DNA from: Trichoplax adhaerens
Taxonomy: Eukaryota > Placozoa > Uniplacotomia > Trichoplacea > Trichoplacidae
DNA: 64,000 nucleotides
Direction: 5' to 3'
Assembly: GCF_000150275.1 (NCBI RefSeq)
Contig: NW_002060949.1
Span: forward strand, 3,726,449-3,790,448
Shown: positions 11,727 through 23,812 of the stretch, piece after piece
How positions within the stretch are numbered: the first letter of the stretch is position 1
Layout: each line of letters begins with the position of its first letter
Translations under genes and position numbers: made by a program
Notes under the pieces: model-generated
What the model was told of the DNA's origin: nothing
The model's database searches: none
What the model saw: only the letters and a program-made list of their open reading frames with translations

Positions 11727-14700
11727 TTAAGCCTCTTCACCAACGACATGCTTTTTTCTTTCAGGGACACGTTCGACTTTATCTGGCTTGGTGTACCGCA
11801 ACCTGTTCTCCTCCCTAAAGAGCAACCAAAAAAACAGTTTAGCACCCAACATACAGTAAATACTGGTAGATATAGCATTACAGTTAACATCGCTATAGCT
11901 GTTTTCCAAACTACTATATAATAGTAAGATATCGTACTTTCTCTTTTGAGAATCGAGTATGACTCTTTTTTCGGCTGCTGCTCTATGAATCGGTTTCGGA
12001 ACGTGACGATGCCTAATGTGAAGTTAATAGATATATAATTTTGGTCACTGCCATTTGAATCTAGCTTACAGTTTGGATGAATGTTTCAGTAAAAAGTTAT
12101 ATTTATACCTTAGGATTCGTTTTACTTGAGGATGATTTTCGAATTTTTTCTTCAGTTTTTTATTATAATTATTACTGGCCTTCTGCCTTGCGGTGAGCTA
12201 AAGAATACCAAGAAAAACATATTATTGCTATCAATTTTTTACAACGACTGGGGATGAAAATAAAATAAGTAATTGACTTTATACGTACAGCTCCGAGTCT
12301 AGCTGAGGAATCCGCTTTCCATAATCTGCAAGAACCAAGGTACATCGATTACATGACAACATATTTCTTTAAATTTCTTGCAATTATTTTACCTTAAGTT
12401 TGTTTCATCACTCCCAGAGACAATAAAATTATTATCCATACTCCATTTCACACAGAATACCCTTTGCATACGTCTAGTATGATATACTTCCCTGAATATT
12501 ATAAATTTGTAGTAAAATACATTTAAGATGCGAATCAATTTTCATAGACTCAAACTTCATATACGAAATTTCGCTATTAAGCAAAGCGAAAGTATCCAAA
12601 GACGGTAATAAATAGTGAACTTACCGACTTTTTCCTTTGTTAACAGGGAAAATGCGAACAGTTTTATCAAAACTACCAGACACAAATTCTTGTCCAGTCG
12701 GAGAATAGTCAACGTCCAAAACTGCAGAAACGTGATCAACATGGACACATAATGCTGAATCCAAACGACGCATATCGAAAGTATACAAGCTATAAGGAGT
12801 TGATGATATATTTATTACTATATGATCACGCCATCAAATGGTATAAAAATTTCTTTAAGTAACTGCCTATCGTAAATATTTAGTTAGATCGAAATTTAAG
12901 CCTTAACTCGATTACTTACTTGCCATCTTCATTAGCAGCAGTGAAATGGTATGCCTATGATAAATTATATTAAAAGTGCAAATAAAAACTTAGATAACAC
13001 GTAATAGTACATACAGTCGATATGCAATGGAAAATACACTTTATCAGCAACCTCTAAAGGATTCCATGCAACTGTATTTGTCTTCATTTCGAGAATAACC
13101 TAGTTACACGATCAATTGGCGTTAATAAGCGTTCACTAGAGTAATAATGAAAGCTGTAAAATTTATTTTGGTATGCGAATATCAATATATACCTTTCTCA
13201 TAGGTGTTGAAGCTCGTACATCGTATAAAGCAATCGATCGATCGGAGCCCGTACATGCTAATACGTTAGTCTATTCATAAAAGTTGAATAGCATATAAAA
13301 ACTGATTGGCTTTATTTCAAGTTATTAATGATGGTTTCATTATTCTGAAATTAGTCATAAATATCAACCTTATTGAATATAATAAGTACCTCAATGGGAT
13401 TAAATCGGACACCGATGTGACTTTCGATGCCCCACGTAAAAGATCGAATAGGCTCGGTTTTTTCTTCATCCCAAATTTCAACTACTTGACCGCATGTAGC
13501 GAATATATCACTCTTCCAGCTATGGTCAATAGCGTTGAATATATTCTGAATACAAAAGTAATTCGTTAGGTTAACATCATGCAATGAAAATGCTCGCAAA
13601 GGAAGCAACGCTAAAAGGCATACTGCAGAAGCAGATTGAATAGATAGAAAGAAAGTGTATTGGGTAGGGTAATTGTTGACGAAATATTGCAGATAAACAT
13701 GTTATTATAATGTCATTAGAATTAAAGTTGGTACGAAGCTACGAATTGAGTCACCCTACTTTACTCAATATTGTCATATCCGGTTCCTTTAAAGAGTTCT
13801 TAGTAGCTAAATCTAGCGACCAAATTTTAATTGACTTATCATCTCCACCCTACAGCAAGATATGGAAATTAATACAAGTGTAAATTGTGCATACGTATGC
13901 GTAGTTTAGCGATATAAAAAGAGAATTAATATCTATGCAACATATCTACTGTAATTGACTTGTCGGTTTATCACTATATTTATCTTAGTTGACAACAACA
14001 TTCATATAGTACGTATGTGGTAATATTATTAAGTACTGTAGGTTATTTATTGATTGAGCGGTATATCAATTATTATCAAGGACTGAACTGTGACGCATAT
14101 AAAATACGAGTGGCACTGATCTGTTGATATTGCACTAGGCGAGTCTACCTCCAAATTACGTTACTGTTGTTGGTGGTAGACAATGTTATTTCTTAATCAA
14201 TTCAAGTTATTATGGGCTGTCCAACCTACCGAAATTAGCTTTTGACTTGTAGGAGATATACATAGGCCTCGGACAAAACCACTGTATGATACAATCAAAG
14301 ATCAAGTAGAATCTATTATTACTATTGTGTTTAATCATCAGTAAATAAGAGACGATGAACTACCATTACTATCATAATACAGCATTTATGCAATAACTAC
14401 AGCAACAAGAAAATATGTCTACTGAAATCACTGTGCTATATTCTGTACAGCACTGTCTAAATGATAATCCATCGCTATGCAACCTGTGGGCGTTGACAGC
14501 CGATAAGCATTTTCTTGTCGATAAGTTCCATATCCTAATCTATAAAAGACAGAACAGCCATTAGCCACTAGCCTTGATAGATCTATCTTCAGATCATTCA
14601 AATCGCTCTAGCGATAGCGTGTCAATTTGTTGTAGTAATTAAAATGGTAGTCACAAAGTACGTCTTGGAACCCATGACTTCATTCGGTTGTATAGTACAG

Positions 14701-15097
14701 TACAATAGTCATGTCCATCTTAGAAGAGAGTGGATGGTCACCCATCTTAATGTTATCGCTATTTAATGAGTTTTAACAGTGTCTCCATCTAGATTATGTA
14801 TCGAAGGAATGAACATACTTCACCATCACAGCAGCCACTCGCAATACAAGACAGGCTAACGGGATGCTTTGCTAGTGAGCAAATAGCATCAGCATGTCCA
14901 TCCAGTGAATGGATGAATGGTTTAGCAAATAATCGTTCTAACTTGGCTGCATTGAGCGCTCTAGTATACTCGCGTGCAGCCTGGAACGGATGAAGCTTTG
15001 GATCAGTATTTCTAGGCTGCTTAAAAATATCATGTCGTGTTTGACGTAAATAATCAGCAGGATTTCTTGAGATAACTTTAATTTTCGCCTTTTCCAT
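11727..15097 (-). CDS. DCAF13: DCAF13 / Sof1 WD40 protein, 14 exons
   Basis: Exons in transcript order: 15097-14819, 14539-14484, 14281-14230, 13849-13760, 13545-13390, 13270-13193, 13099-13052, 12954-12920, 12789-12625, 12491-12393, 12325-12289, 12197-12109, 12012-11938, 11814-11727. All phases agree, giving 448 aa against about 445 in human. The N-terminus MEKAKIKVISRNPADYLRQT, then HPFQAAREYTRALNAAKLER and LDGHADAICSLAKHP, are diagnostic. WD repeats follow (IRIWNLST, DDKSIKIWSL, VVEIWDEE, SIALYDVR, NLYTFDMR, RLWKADSS). The basic C-terminal Sof1 domain has RHRHVPKPIHRAAAEKR and ends KKHVV-GEEA. By family it acts in the nucleolus in the small-subunit processome (18S rRNA maturation) and as a CUL4-DDB1 substrate receptor. 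The ATG at 15097 is chosen over an upstream GTG. Introns 2 and 7 have unusual GTTGC donors. Confidence 0.93.
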
Positions 15098-18000
15098 TTG
15101 GTCCACCAGTACAAATGGAATTAATCCTCCATTTTTCGCAAGTCAGTAGCCAGCATGGTCTCGCATGGAAGGGCATGGGCAAGTCATATCGTACAGTACA
15201 GTGCAATTACATCGGCTCGGACAGTCGGACATTTGTGTCTCATGGATGTGTGTCTAATATACTGTACTGTTCCAAACACTTTTATTCGTTGGAATGTCCT
15301 GAAGGGGTTGATCGATCCTGTAATAATTCGCTTATTTTTCTAAATTGAGCCATATTATATTGAAATCTATTCTATTTTACTAAGTGCCTGCTTCAAAACA
15401 GTGATATCAAGTCGTGAATGTTCTTCAATGACTACAAGGGATTAAGAAGATTTAAGAAGAATTTGATGCAAGACGATCCACACTAAGTAGCTCATTTTTG
15501 GCTTCGTTTCCCCTGAAAAATCTGTCCATCCGAAGAGTTCTCAACCCTGTCCTTTCCGTCTTGTCCAGTCCAGGTCCAGGGTACGCTGCTACAGTACTTT
15601 TTATACTTGATATTGTGGCTTGTACAGTACAATACACTCTGTTTTTGTACCGTACTGTACAGTATTCAAAGTTTTTACACACAACCCTACTAAATCTTAC
15701 CATAGCTCTTCCTATACTGTAAACAAGCATACGATACCAAACAACTTGTAGCGATACTGTAGAACACCAAGGACTTTCTGAACTTTAGGGGGAAATTTTC
15801 TCTTGCAAAATTTTCATGTCCCCTCCTAATGCTGGTAGAAAAATTAGAAGTTTGGAAGACCAGAAGCAACACAACACTGATATGCTGTAGTCTAAGTTCA
15901 CTGGAAATTCCCCCTAAACATCAATGTTACCGTAGAAAAAGCTCTTAAAATAGTTCTACAATCCAGTCCTGTTCAGTCCGATAGAAATATAGAAAAATCG
16001 ACACACTGGAGTATTGTACTGTATGGCTATGACAAGAAGGCCATGATCCAGTTCGTTTTTTGGATCGTACAGTAGTAAATATTTCTTACTCTTATTCTTG
16101 GCATTTCTTCGTGTGTCCTTCCCTAGCTTCCTTACTATTCCGATGTTGCGTATTGAAGTATATTTTTTGTCGTGCTGTACAGTATACTATAAAATAATGG
16201 AGATCTGTCTTTCCTTGGGCATGAATCACCTTGCTCTGTCTTTGGCTCTTACTGTATATTATATTATTGATTGAAGTGATCACGTTCACAGTTGGAAACG
16301 ATGTAACTAGATGTACATTGGATAGTATCATGCAGTGATCTCCAGTATGCTAGTAAATAACATTACATGTAGAATCAATATGGATATACAGTAAAAGAGA
16401 AAAGTCCATCCCAACAACAGTCATCAAGTTGGCCGGTTCGAGCAGCACATCTTTGATAAATTAGATCATCGACCGATGGGATGGCGAACAGCGACCATAC
16501 AGCTTCACTTCTGCGATATACAGTACACTCACTGGTCGAGAATTGACTATTAACATGGATAACTACCAGCCGTATAGCACAATAATATAATATTCAGTTG
16601 AGCATCGTTATAGTTAGGCTTAATGAAAACGCTCTTGACCGACTTCTATATTATATTTAAAAATTCATTCATTTCCCTGATATTTACTTTCTCCTATCTA
16701 CCTGCTCACCGGTAGCTTGATCAGTGTTATACCGGTAACTAGTAATGCGCTATGTAAAAGAGTATACAATCAATTTCATAGTAGACGGTCATTTGGTGAT
16801 TAAACTAGCTGAAAGTAACTTATCTGACCGTAACTTCCAAGGCGATCAAAACTTAATACTACAGTATTTTTATGAATGAATACTTTCTTAATCCGTATAT
16901 GTGGAATTTTCTCGGCGATTTCACGTATATTCTCAATCGTCACTACATTGGGATAGTTGTATAAGATAAAATAGAACATTTGAATTTACTGTATATTGTG
17001 CCTAATTGCACCTTGATATGATCAATGTCGGTTGGAAGGCCACATTCAATTTAGTATATGGCGAACAACAATAATAAAAAAAAAACTGTATTGTAACATT
17101 GTTTCTGTTTGGCGTCTGTAATTATAATTATTAACAATAATAAACAAGCAACGCAAGTTATGGGAATAGGGTTTAGATGCAGGGTTTGTCGTACTACTTT
17201 GTAGATTTTGTACAGTACTTCTACGTGATCATTTGCTCAAGAGCATATACCTACCAATCGTTGGATATCGTCATGCAATGATTAGACAGTAAACTGCAGT
17301 ATATCGCCATCGATTTACATCTCGATATTGTAATTACTGTACTAGACAGGAGATTTCGATATACGCATATCACGTAAATGCATTGAGCACTTTAATCCCT
17401 TGAAAGGACTTGCCGAGAATACTTCGTTAATACATGTAAGTCGAATGCTTTGATCCATTCTTCAATCGCTTATATATTAATTATAATTATCATTCGTTCG
17501 TATCCAGATGACTGTTTCAAGTCGTAAAGGATACACGTGCACTGGATCTAACAAACGAAACTACAGATGAAATTTGAACTCTAGATGGGAAGGATAAATT
17601 AAACGCTTAGTCATGCGGAAAAATTATGTGGGCAGAAATAGAAGAGATAAATGGAGCTATCAATTATCGTAGTAAAATGATAAGGGTGCGAAAGGAACGA
17701 GAAAGAATATCTAGAATTTATTCCGTACTCGATGCGTAAATGTTAAATTTTGCGAATACGTGTATTTTAAATACTTTATTAAAGAATTAAATATAATTAT
17801 TACTATATTATATACTCGTATGCAGTGCAATAATACAATGGACTATATCATTTAGTAATGTTCTCATTCTAAGCACATTCCTTAATCAAATCAAGAAAAG
17901 ACTTATAAATAAAACTGTGAACAAGTAGTGAGGAAAGAGATAATTGAAAACATGTGTGGTACGATTAAAAAGCAAGGGCATCTCAATCAATTTAAACAAA

Positions 18001-18671
18001 TAGATTAAGAAAGGTTATAGTTGAAACCGTTAAATAGCAGTTAATAGGTTCCATAAAATATTTCAAGATTGTTAAAATTGGTAGGAGCGGTTACTATGAT
18101 GCCAGCAATTATTACAATTTCGATGTCTATACTTCTAGCACATCATTAGATTAATCACCTAATTATCCTTTACTGTATCAAATGTTGTTATAGTGCACAA
18201 ATGTGGGGGATAATAGTGACGTTTTCCTTGTTTTAACTCAAATATAAGAAAGTTGATAAGAGCTATCTGACTGATATCATCCATTAGATGTAATTCGAGC
18301 TGATGGATAGAAGTGTATTATTTTAGACCGATAAAATAGATTGTCTACTGTCAATATCCTATATACGTACATATATATTTATAAATATATAATATAGCAG
18401 CCAATTTACGCTTCTTGAGTATTATTAAAGAAAGTTAGGATTTAAAAATAGTACAATGAATATTAATCGATCATAATATCGAAGGAAGAGTAATTGCATC
18501 TGCCAATGTTAATGTAGGGAGTTTAACACTTAAAATGAAGTTTCTATCGTTGTAGTAACAAGAATTTGTGAAGCATGCGAGTAACATTTAAACTAAAACA
18601 ATAACCTTTAACATTTTATATACTGTCTATAAAACTCTTCATCATAAGATACGATTGCAGCTTAAACCATT
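15098..18671. other. Intergenic DNA with scattered ACAGT palindromes
   Basis: No gene recognised. Between about 15180 and 16530 the text TACAGTAC/GTACTGTA recurs many times in short palindromic clusters (for example near 15190, 15590-15665, 16015 and 16180), and base composition is less AT-biased than the flanks. Open frames there overlap these repeats on both strands and look spurious. From 16600 to 18670 I see only AT-rich sequence. Confidence 0.5.
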
Positions 18672-18944
18672 TCATTCTGGTAATGACTTTGAACGTGACA
18701 TAGAATGAGGAAACTGCCTAATATTAACGGCTATTTTGGCCACTTCTTCGTTAACTTGATTTAACTTGTTTTTTTTGCATTCTATTTCGGATTTCAATTC
18801 ACCTAATTCTCGACTGAGTCGTCTGATATTTTCTCGTACCATACAGGCATTTTGATGGCTACTTGCTAACTCGTCTTCTCTTAAGGAAGTCGATTTGGTT
18901 ATTGGTCGATAATTCGTTGAAATTTTATCTTCGTTAGATGCCAT
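18672..18944 (-). CDS. Small coiled-coil protein, unrecognised
   Basis: A 90-aa single-exon frame with a good start context (CTACCATGG). Residues about 33-77 read as an amphipathic coiled coil rich in Glu, Lys, Asn, Leu and Arg (ENIRRLSRELGELKSEIE, then KKNKLNQVNEEVAKIAVNI). The flanks are Ser/Thr-rich, and the C-terminus SMSRSKSLPE has a possible basophilic kinase site. There is no signal peptide or membrane segment. Codon use and the heptad pattern make it more convincing than other short frames nearby. It could be a complete small protein of a coiled-coil complex, or the terminal exon of a larger gene. I cannot assign a family. Confidence 0.55.
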   Translation of the reverse strand: MASNEDKISTNYRPITKSTSLREDELASSHQNACMVRENIRRLSRELGELKSEIECKKNKLNQVNEEVAKIAVNIRQFPHSMSRSKSLPE

Positions 18945-20928
18945 GGTAGGATGGAAGTAGTAGATAATCTTAGAGTATCGTACAGTCAGTAGGTCTTTAT
19001 ATCTTATATCAATGAGTTTGGATTGAAGTTAATTCCATAAAGGTTAGTGTGTGGTTTAATTCTACTCACTGTATTATGAACTTTACCCCCTACGGTTAAG
19101 ACTACCTTTGTATACTTATTTCCTATTAAGTGGACATGTCATCGGGTGTATCAGCACAATCTAAGGCAAACAATAAAAACTCTGTTATCATTTCATATAT
19201 ATCAAAAAACAAAGTTCACGAGAAAAAGAAAGACTTTTGCTATTGTTTTCAACGTTTATTTCTCTTTTAATTGCGATATAAAAATTTTAAAGATGTTTTG
19301 TTTTCATAGAGTCAAAATTACTCTAACTAGAGCAATAGGACAATTTCGCGCGAGCAACTAGACTACAATACATAGCGATAATATTTGACACCCAATCGTG
19401 TACTTGATATTATCCTATAGTAATTATAGCAGTATACTGACCAGAACTAAATCTTATCCAGTTGAGCTTGAATAGTAAGATTTAAATGAATGCACTATTC
19501 ATAATATAATTACATTCTTGACTATACGAGAACGTGATAGAAGCGTAAGTGCTCATTATCGCGTTATCCTAATGTCTGTACATTTTATTTGTTTGCAAAA
19601 GTACTACCCGCTATGCGCACTACTCAAGAATGAGTCACTATCCCAAAACCTGTTAGTGTTGTGATGCTGCCGTTAAATTGAAAGCTAATACATCTAAGTT
19701 ATTATCTTCGTATCTCGAGACAAAATGGCTCAGATAATTATCGGCATTAATATTTAATATATCTGCAAATTTAAAGATTGTTAACGCAGAATGTGTTTAA
19801 TCATTTATTTTTAAATCTTTATAAATAATTTATTATTTCAATTAGAGCACATTAGAGGAACAGTTCGTGTATTTATGATTTTATAATTTCAATTACATTG
19901 TCTGTTTCTGCTTGCATACAGAATGGTACTATACCACTAATGATATGAATTATTCATTTGCTTAATACGATTTTCTTTTAAGATACCCGTATAATACGAC
20001 AACTGAACCTTCTCGTAATCATAGTTTCAAAAATGAATTTGCCGCATTAATTTTCTCTTTGAATTATATAATGATTAAGATTGTAGTTGTAACGATTCGA
20101 TATAACTAAATATACTGATAACTCTAGAGTTAAGTTAACTTAAGGTTCAACCCATTTTCAGTAAGGCGGCCTTTCAAATTGCTTTCTTATAGTTTTAAAA
20201 TGCTGATATTGATTTACTGTATTTTTGAGAGGATAACGTGCGTAGCTATAGCATGTAGTTGCATAATTCACTAACTTTTACGTTTACTTAACGCACAATT
20301 ATTTCATCCTGAACAAAATATGGTGATACATAGACGCTGCACAGTACGCAATTCAGATTGCATTGGAATTAAGCTCTCAATGAACAAATTAAAATTAGAA
20401 TCCTTTATTATTCGGTATTCTCAGACATATCATAGGCCATAGTTCGCATAAACGGTGATGTAGAATTTTATTTGCTTGAATTCATTTATGTAAGTACTTT
20501 AAGGATGTGAGATTTAATATGAATGGTTACCAAATAATAATTAATGAAACAATTTGGCTATTTACTAGCGGACCCAAGTTTAGTTGTTAGCATTTATGGC
20601 AGAGGATAAGGTAATGACATTCCGAAAATGCATCAAACCCGGCATGCGCCATCACACTAAAAATAATACATCACTCTGAATATGACATCAAGATTATGTT
20701 TTTTATTGAAGGAATAGGCATGATATAAACATAAACCAATAATATATCCAGATAAATTTATACAAGTAATTTTAAATGTCAGTAAAGATTTTCCAACTTT
20801 TGATTTTAAGTTTTTCGTAATTACTTTTCTATTGATATCGAATGATTTTAAGTTAATAAAAAATAGTAGTAATGAAATGCATAACTGTTTCTAAAATGTA
20901 AAGTGATACTATTTTTTTAATCTTGACT
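18945..20928. other. Intergenic DNA, nothing recognised
   Basis: AT-rich sequence without credible exons or repeats of note. TTTATT at 20702-20707 (AATAAA on the minus strand) lies about 220 bases past the N6AMT1 stop and may be its poly(A) signal. Confidence 0.45.
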
Positions 20929-22405
20929 CTAAGATAACGAATTTTCCTTATCAAATCTTAAAATAAATAGATTTTCACGCCCTGCCTTTCGAGACAGAAT
21001 TATTTCACCACTGAGACCAACCATCTTCATTGTCTTAATAATTTCATCTACATGTACAAATAAACAATGCGCTTATTTTTCTTCTTAGCGTTAAGAGATA
21101 CCGTAAGTAGTGAAGATAGCCGCTGTTTATTACAGCCATTTAGTAGTCTCAAGTTAGTAATTGACATACTATAGATATAATACTAGATAATCATTTAGTT
21201 TAATTACTAGGAGATGGATAAAATTACCAGACTTTGGCAACTTTCGAAATACCTGGATAATTTTCTTTTATGGCAACCAGATAGAACAATCCACTAGGCG
21301 AAAGAAGTTGTGGAACTATGGTAAACAGTCTGTCCATGACCTTTAGAATAAGTCGTAAAAAAAATCTCAACTTAATTATAGATATTAATGTCCTAACTTT
21401 ATTTCACTATAATGTAGGATTATCAATTATTAATGCAGCATATAGAGTAATAATTATATACACAAGATTATATAATTATTAGTAGATGGATGACCTCTCT
21501 TCCATTTTCTCCGCCGGCCCAAGAGGCTTCAATGCCATTTCCGGAAATCTTTAAGAAAGGGATAATGCGACATTTACTCGTAATTTCATACATTTTACTA
21601 AGGAGAGTTAAAATCGACCTCTTTGGAAGGTGTAACTACGTATGGAGGATTAAATAATATCACGTCTACATTTCCAGTTAAGCGATCTTTTAAGCCAGAT
21701 ACCTACACGTAATTACATAGACCTTTAACAAACGCGTGAACATGTAAGAGCGTATAGTATTATGCAGTTTGTAGCAATATTCTAATAGCAAACGTAAATA
21801 GAAGTAGCAACATCAAACACTTAAGCGATGCTTTCTAGATGACTAAAAAGCTCTATTCCCATACCAGATCTGTTATGATAACTTCACATTGTGGCATTTC
21901 GTTCAATTTTGCAGTATCGATCGTGCAATTAGCTGCGATAGGGTTAATATCGGTAGCCCTAAGGTAGAGTAAAAAGAAGGATTTGAAGTCAAACAGCAGC
22001 AATTTACTCCCTAACGTTATAATCAACATTCATAAAAGATATGTTGAATGTTTTCATCTTTAGCACTTATCAAGTCTCTTACATATAATAACATTCAGGT
22101 CCCAATATTTTCGATATGAATGATATTATAGCACCAGAACCAGAACCAACCTCTATACAAATTAAAGGGCTACAAAAGGTAACAGCTTCAATCTTCGAGG
22201 AATCTTTTACAGTACTGTACTGCGAGAAAATAATGGTAAAGATAACTTCATGTTAGCCATATTAGACTTGCCTTCTTTCTTTTAACAGAATCGCATCATT
22301 TTGCAATGCATCCATAAATAGGAAAGTATCTTCAGCAGCATCGTAGACATAGTTTACGTAAGGCTTTCTTGATAGATGAGAGATTGAAGGTGTGGGATAA
22401 TCCAT
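20929..22405 (-). CDS. N6AMT1: N6AMT1 / HemK2 methyltransferase, 7 exons
   Basis: Exons in transcript order: 22405-22272, 22169-22083, 21958-21865, 21702-21619, 21548-21495, 21340-21253, 21047-20929. Phases agree and give 219 aa (human 214). The class I SAM-dependent methyltransferase core is complete: VYDAAEDTFLFMDAL, the SAM-binding loop ICIEVGSGSGA, TDINPIAA (acidic loop), the catalytic NPPYVVTP and GIEASWAGGENGRE, then LFYLVAIKEN and a C-terminal LSRKAGRENLFILRF. With TRMT112 this enzyme methylates the GGQ glutamine of eRF1; other substrates (histone H4K12, DNA 6mA) are reported and debated. The start ATG at 22405 gives MDYPTPSISHL, matching the family length. Intron 1 has a GC donor (AAG|GCAAGT) and introns 4 and 5 have GTCGAT and GTCATC donors. 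Confidence 0.93.
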
Positions 22406-22760
22406 TGGTTATCAAGTAATGATTTTACGAAATTATAAACTTTTCTTCCAATTTGATAAAATGTATTTAGAAATGCAGTAATTATGTAGAATTCGAATTA
22501 GTTGGTTAGCAAGTAATTGTGTAACTACTGTATTATCCAAGCTGCAAAACTATGAGCATTTTCAAGCCCATAAAGTCCATTTTATGTCATCTAAAGGTGA
22601 TAAAGTACTGTATACATTTCTCTTTTCTGATCATATACCCTATATTTACTCTTGTACCCTTACTAATAATTGAATGACTAGGGTATACTATAATTTGTAA
22701 ATGAGGATAGCATCGAAATGAGAAGGGCTCACGTTAGCTGGAGTATTTTGGGAAATGCAT
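22406..22760. other. N6AMT1 upstream region
   Basis: About 355 bases between the N6AMT1 start and the first dense ACAGT repeat. It should contain the promoter and 5' UTR; no specific element is recognised. Confidence 0.4.
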
Positions 22761-22761
22761 C

Positions 22762-22836
22762 TAGTACTACAGTACAGTATAATGTACAGTATACTGTACA
22801 CTGTACACAGTACAGTACAGTACAGTACTGTACAGG
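22762..22836. repeat. Dense palindromic (ACAGT)n / GTACAGTAC array
   Basis: The text is almost entirely made of TACAG and CTGTA units in both orientations. It includes an 18-bp perfect palindrome at 22783-22800 (TGTACAGTATACTGTACA) and a run of four TACAG-type units facing ACTGTAC. It can form hairpins or cruciforms. Confidence 0.9.
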
Positions 22837-23035
22837 GTGTCTCATAAGTCTTTCCCACTGTTTGAAATCATATGAAATTATAGTTTCAAGTCCTTATTAG
22901 ACAAATTTGGTATCATTCGATTGGAAATAAGATGCTTTACACGAATATGTAATTTAAATGCACATAAAATATGTCCAAGCTACTAATATTAGCACTTAAA
23001 GTCAAAAATACTTATATAAACTCTGGCGTTTTTCT

Positions 23036-23176
23036 ACAGTACATCGTAATAAGGGTTACAGTACAGTACAGGAGTTCATGACTGGAAGGACTTTACAGTA
23101 CGTACTGTACATACTGTACTGTAGATTTGGAGTTGGAAAATGGTGTCTCACACTACAGTACAGTACAGTACTGTAC
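23036..23176. repeat. Second cluster of palindromic ACAGT repeats
   Basis: Three short bursts (about 23036-23070, 23094-23123 and 23153-23176) of TACAGTAC and GTACTGTAC separated by ordinary sequence. One reads TACAGTACGTACTGTA, a perfect palindrome. Confidence 0.85.
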
Positions 23177-23235
23177 AATGAGTGTATGACCAGTGCCCAA
23201 GATTGTCTTATGTTGCACTATTTGGCTTAGTGGAA

Positions 23236-23695
23236 GTCAAATCGATGTTAGTAGATTGACGAGGATCGAAGTAGGTTTACTGTCAAATAGATGTCAGTAA
23301 ATTGACGAGGATCGAAGTAGATTTATTGTCAAATAGATGTCAGTAAATTGAGGAGGATTGAAGTAGATTTATTGTCAAATAGATATCAGTAGATTGAGGA
23401 GGATCGAAGTAGATTTATTGTCAAATAGATATCAGTAAATTGAGGAGGATCGAAGTAGATTTATTGTCAAATAGATATCCGTAAATTGACGAGGATCGAA
23501 GTAGATTTATTGTCAAATAGATATCCGTAAATTGACGAGGATCGAAGTAGATTTATTGTCAAATAGATATCAGTAAATTGAGGAGGATTGAAGTAGATTT
23601 ATTGTCAAATAGATATCAGTAAATTAAGGAGGATTGAAGTAGATTTATTGTCAAATAGATATCAGTAAGTTAAGGAGGATCGAAGTAGACTTATT
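23236..23695. repeat. Minisatellite, 10 copies of a 46-bp unit
   Basis: Copies start every 46 bases from 23236 to 23650. The unit opens GTCAAATAGATATCAGTAAA and closes GAAGTAGATTTATT. Copies are nearly identical, with first-copy and last-copy variants and shared changes (GATGT versus GATAT, CAGT versus CCGT, GACGAGG versus GAGGAGG) that group neighbours, as expected from unequal exchange. 46 is not a multiple of three and stops occur, so it is not coding. Confidence 0.97.
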
Positions 23696-23812
23696 GAAGT
23701 ATAACGAACACACTTTACAGGTGTTGTTGTTAAGATAGAGATATATCATCGGAGAAAGAGTAGATCAAGAATGCTTTTAATGAGCAGATGTATACGATGA
23801 TATACACCAATT

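Noticed and set aside
14796-14993. Plus-strand 65-aa frame over DCAF13 exon 1
   Set aside because: It is the antisense shadow of the DCAF13 first exon, whose minus-strand translation matches the family.
15115-15730. Several overlapping frames on both strands with Cys/Tyr/Val-Gln-Tyr patterns
   Set aside because: Their composition comes from translating ACAGT palindromes; no domain and no splice partners.
23236-23695. Minisatellite considered as a CRISPR-like array
   Set aside because: Copies are directly contiguous with no unique spacers, and the host is a eukaryote.
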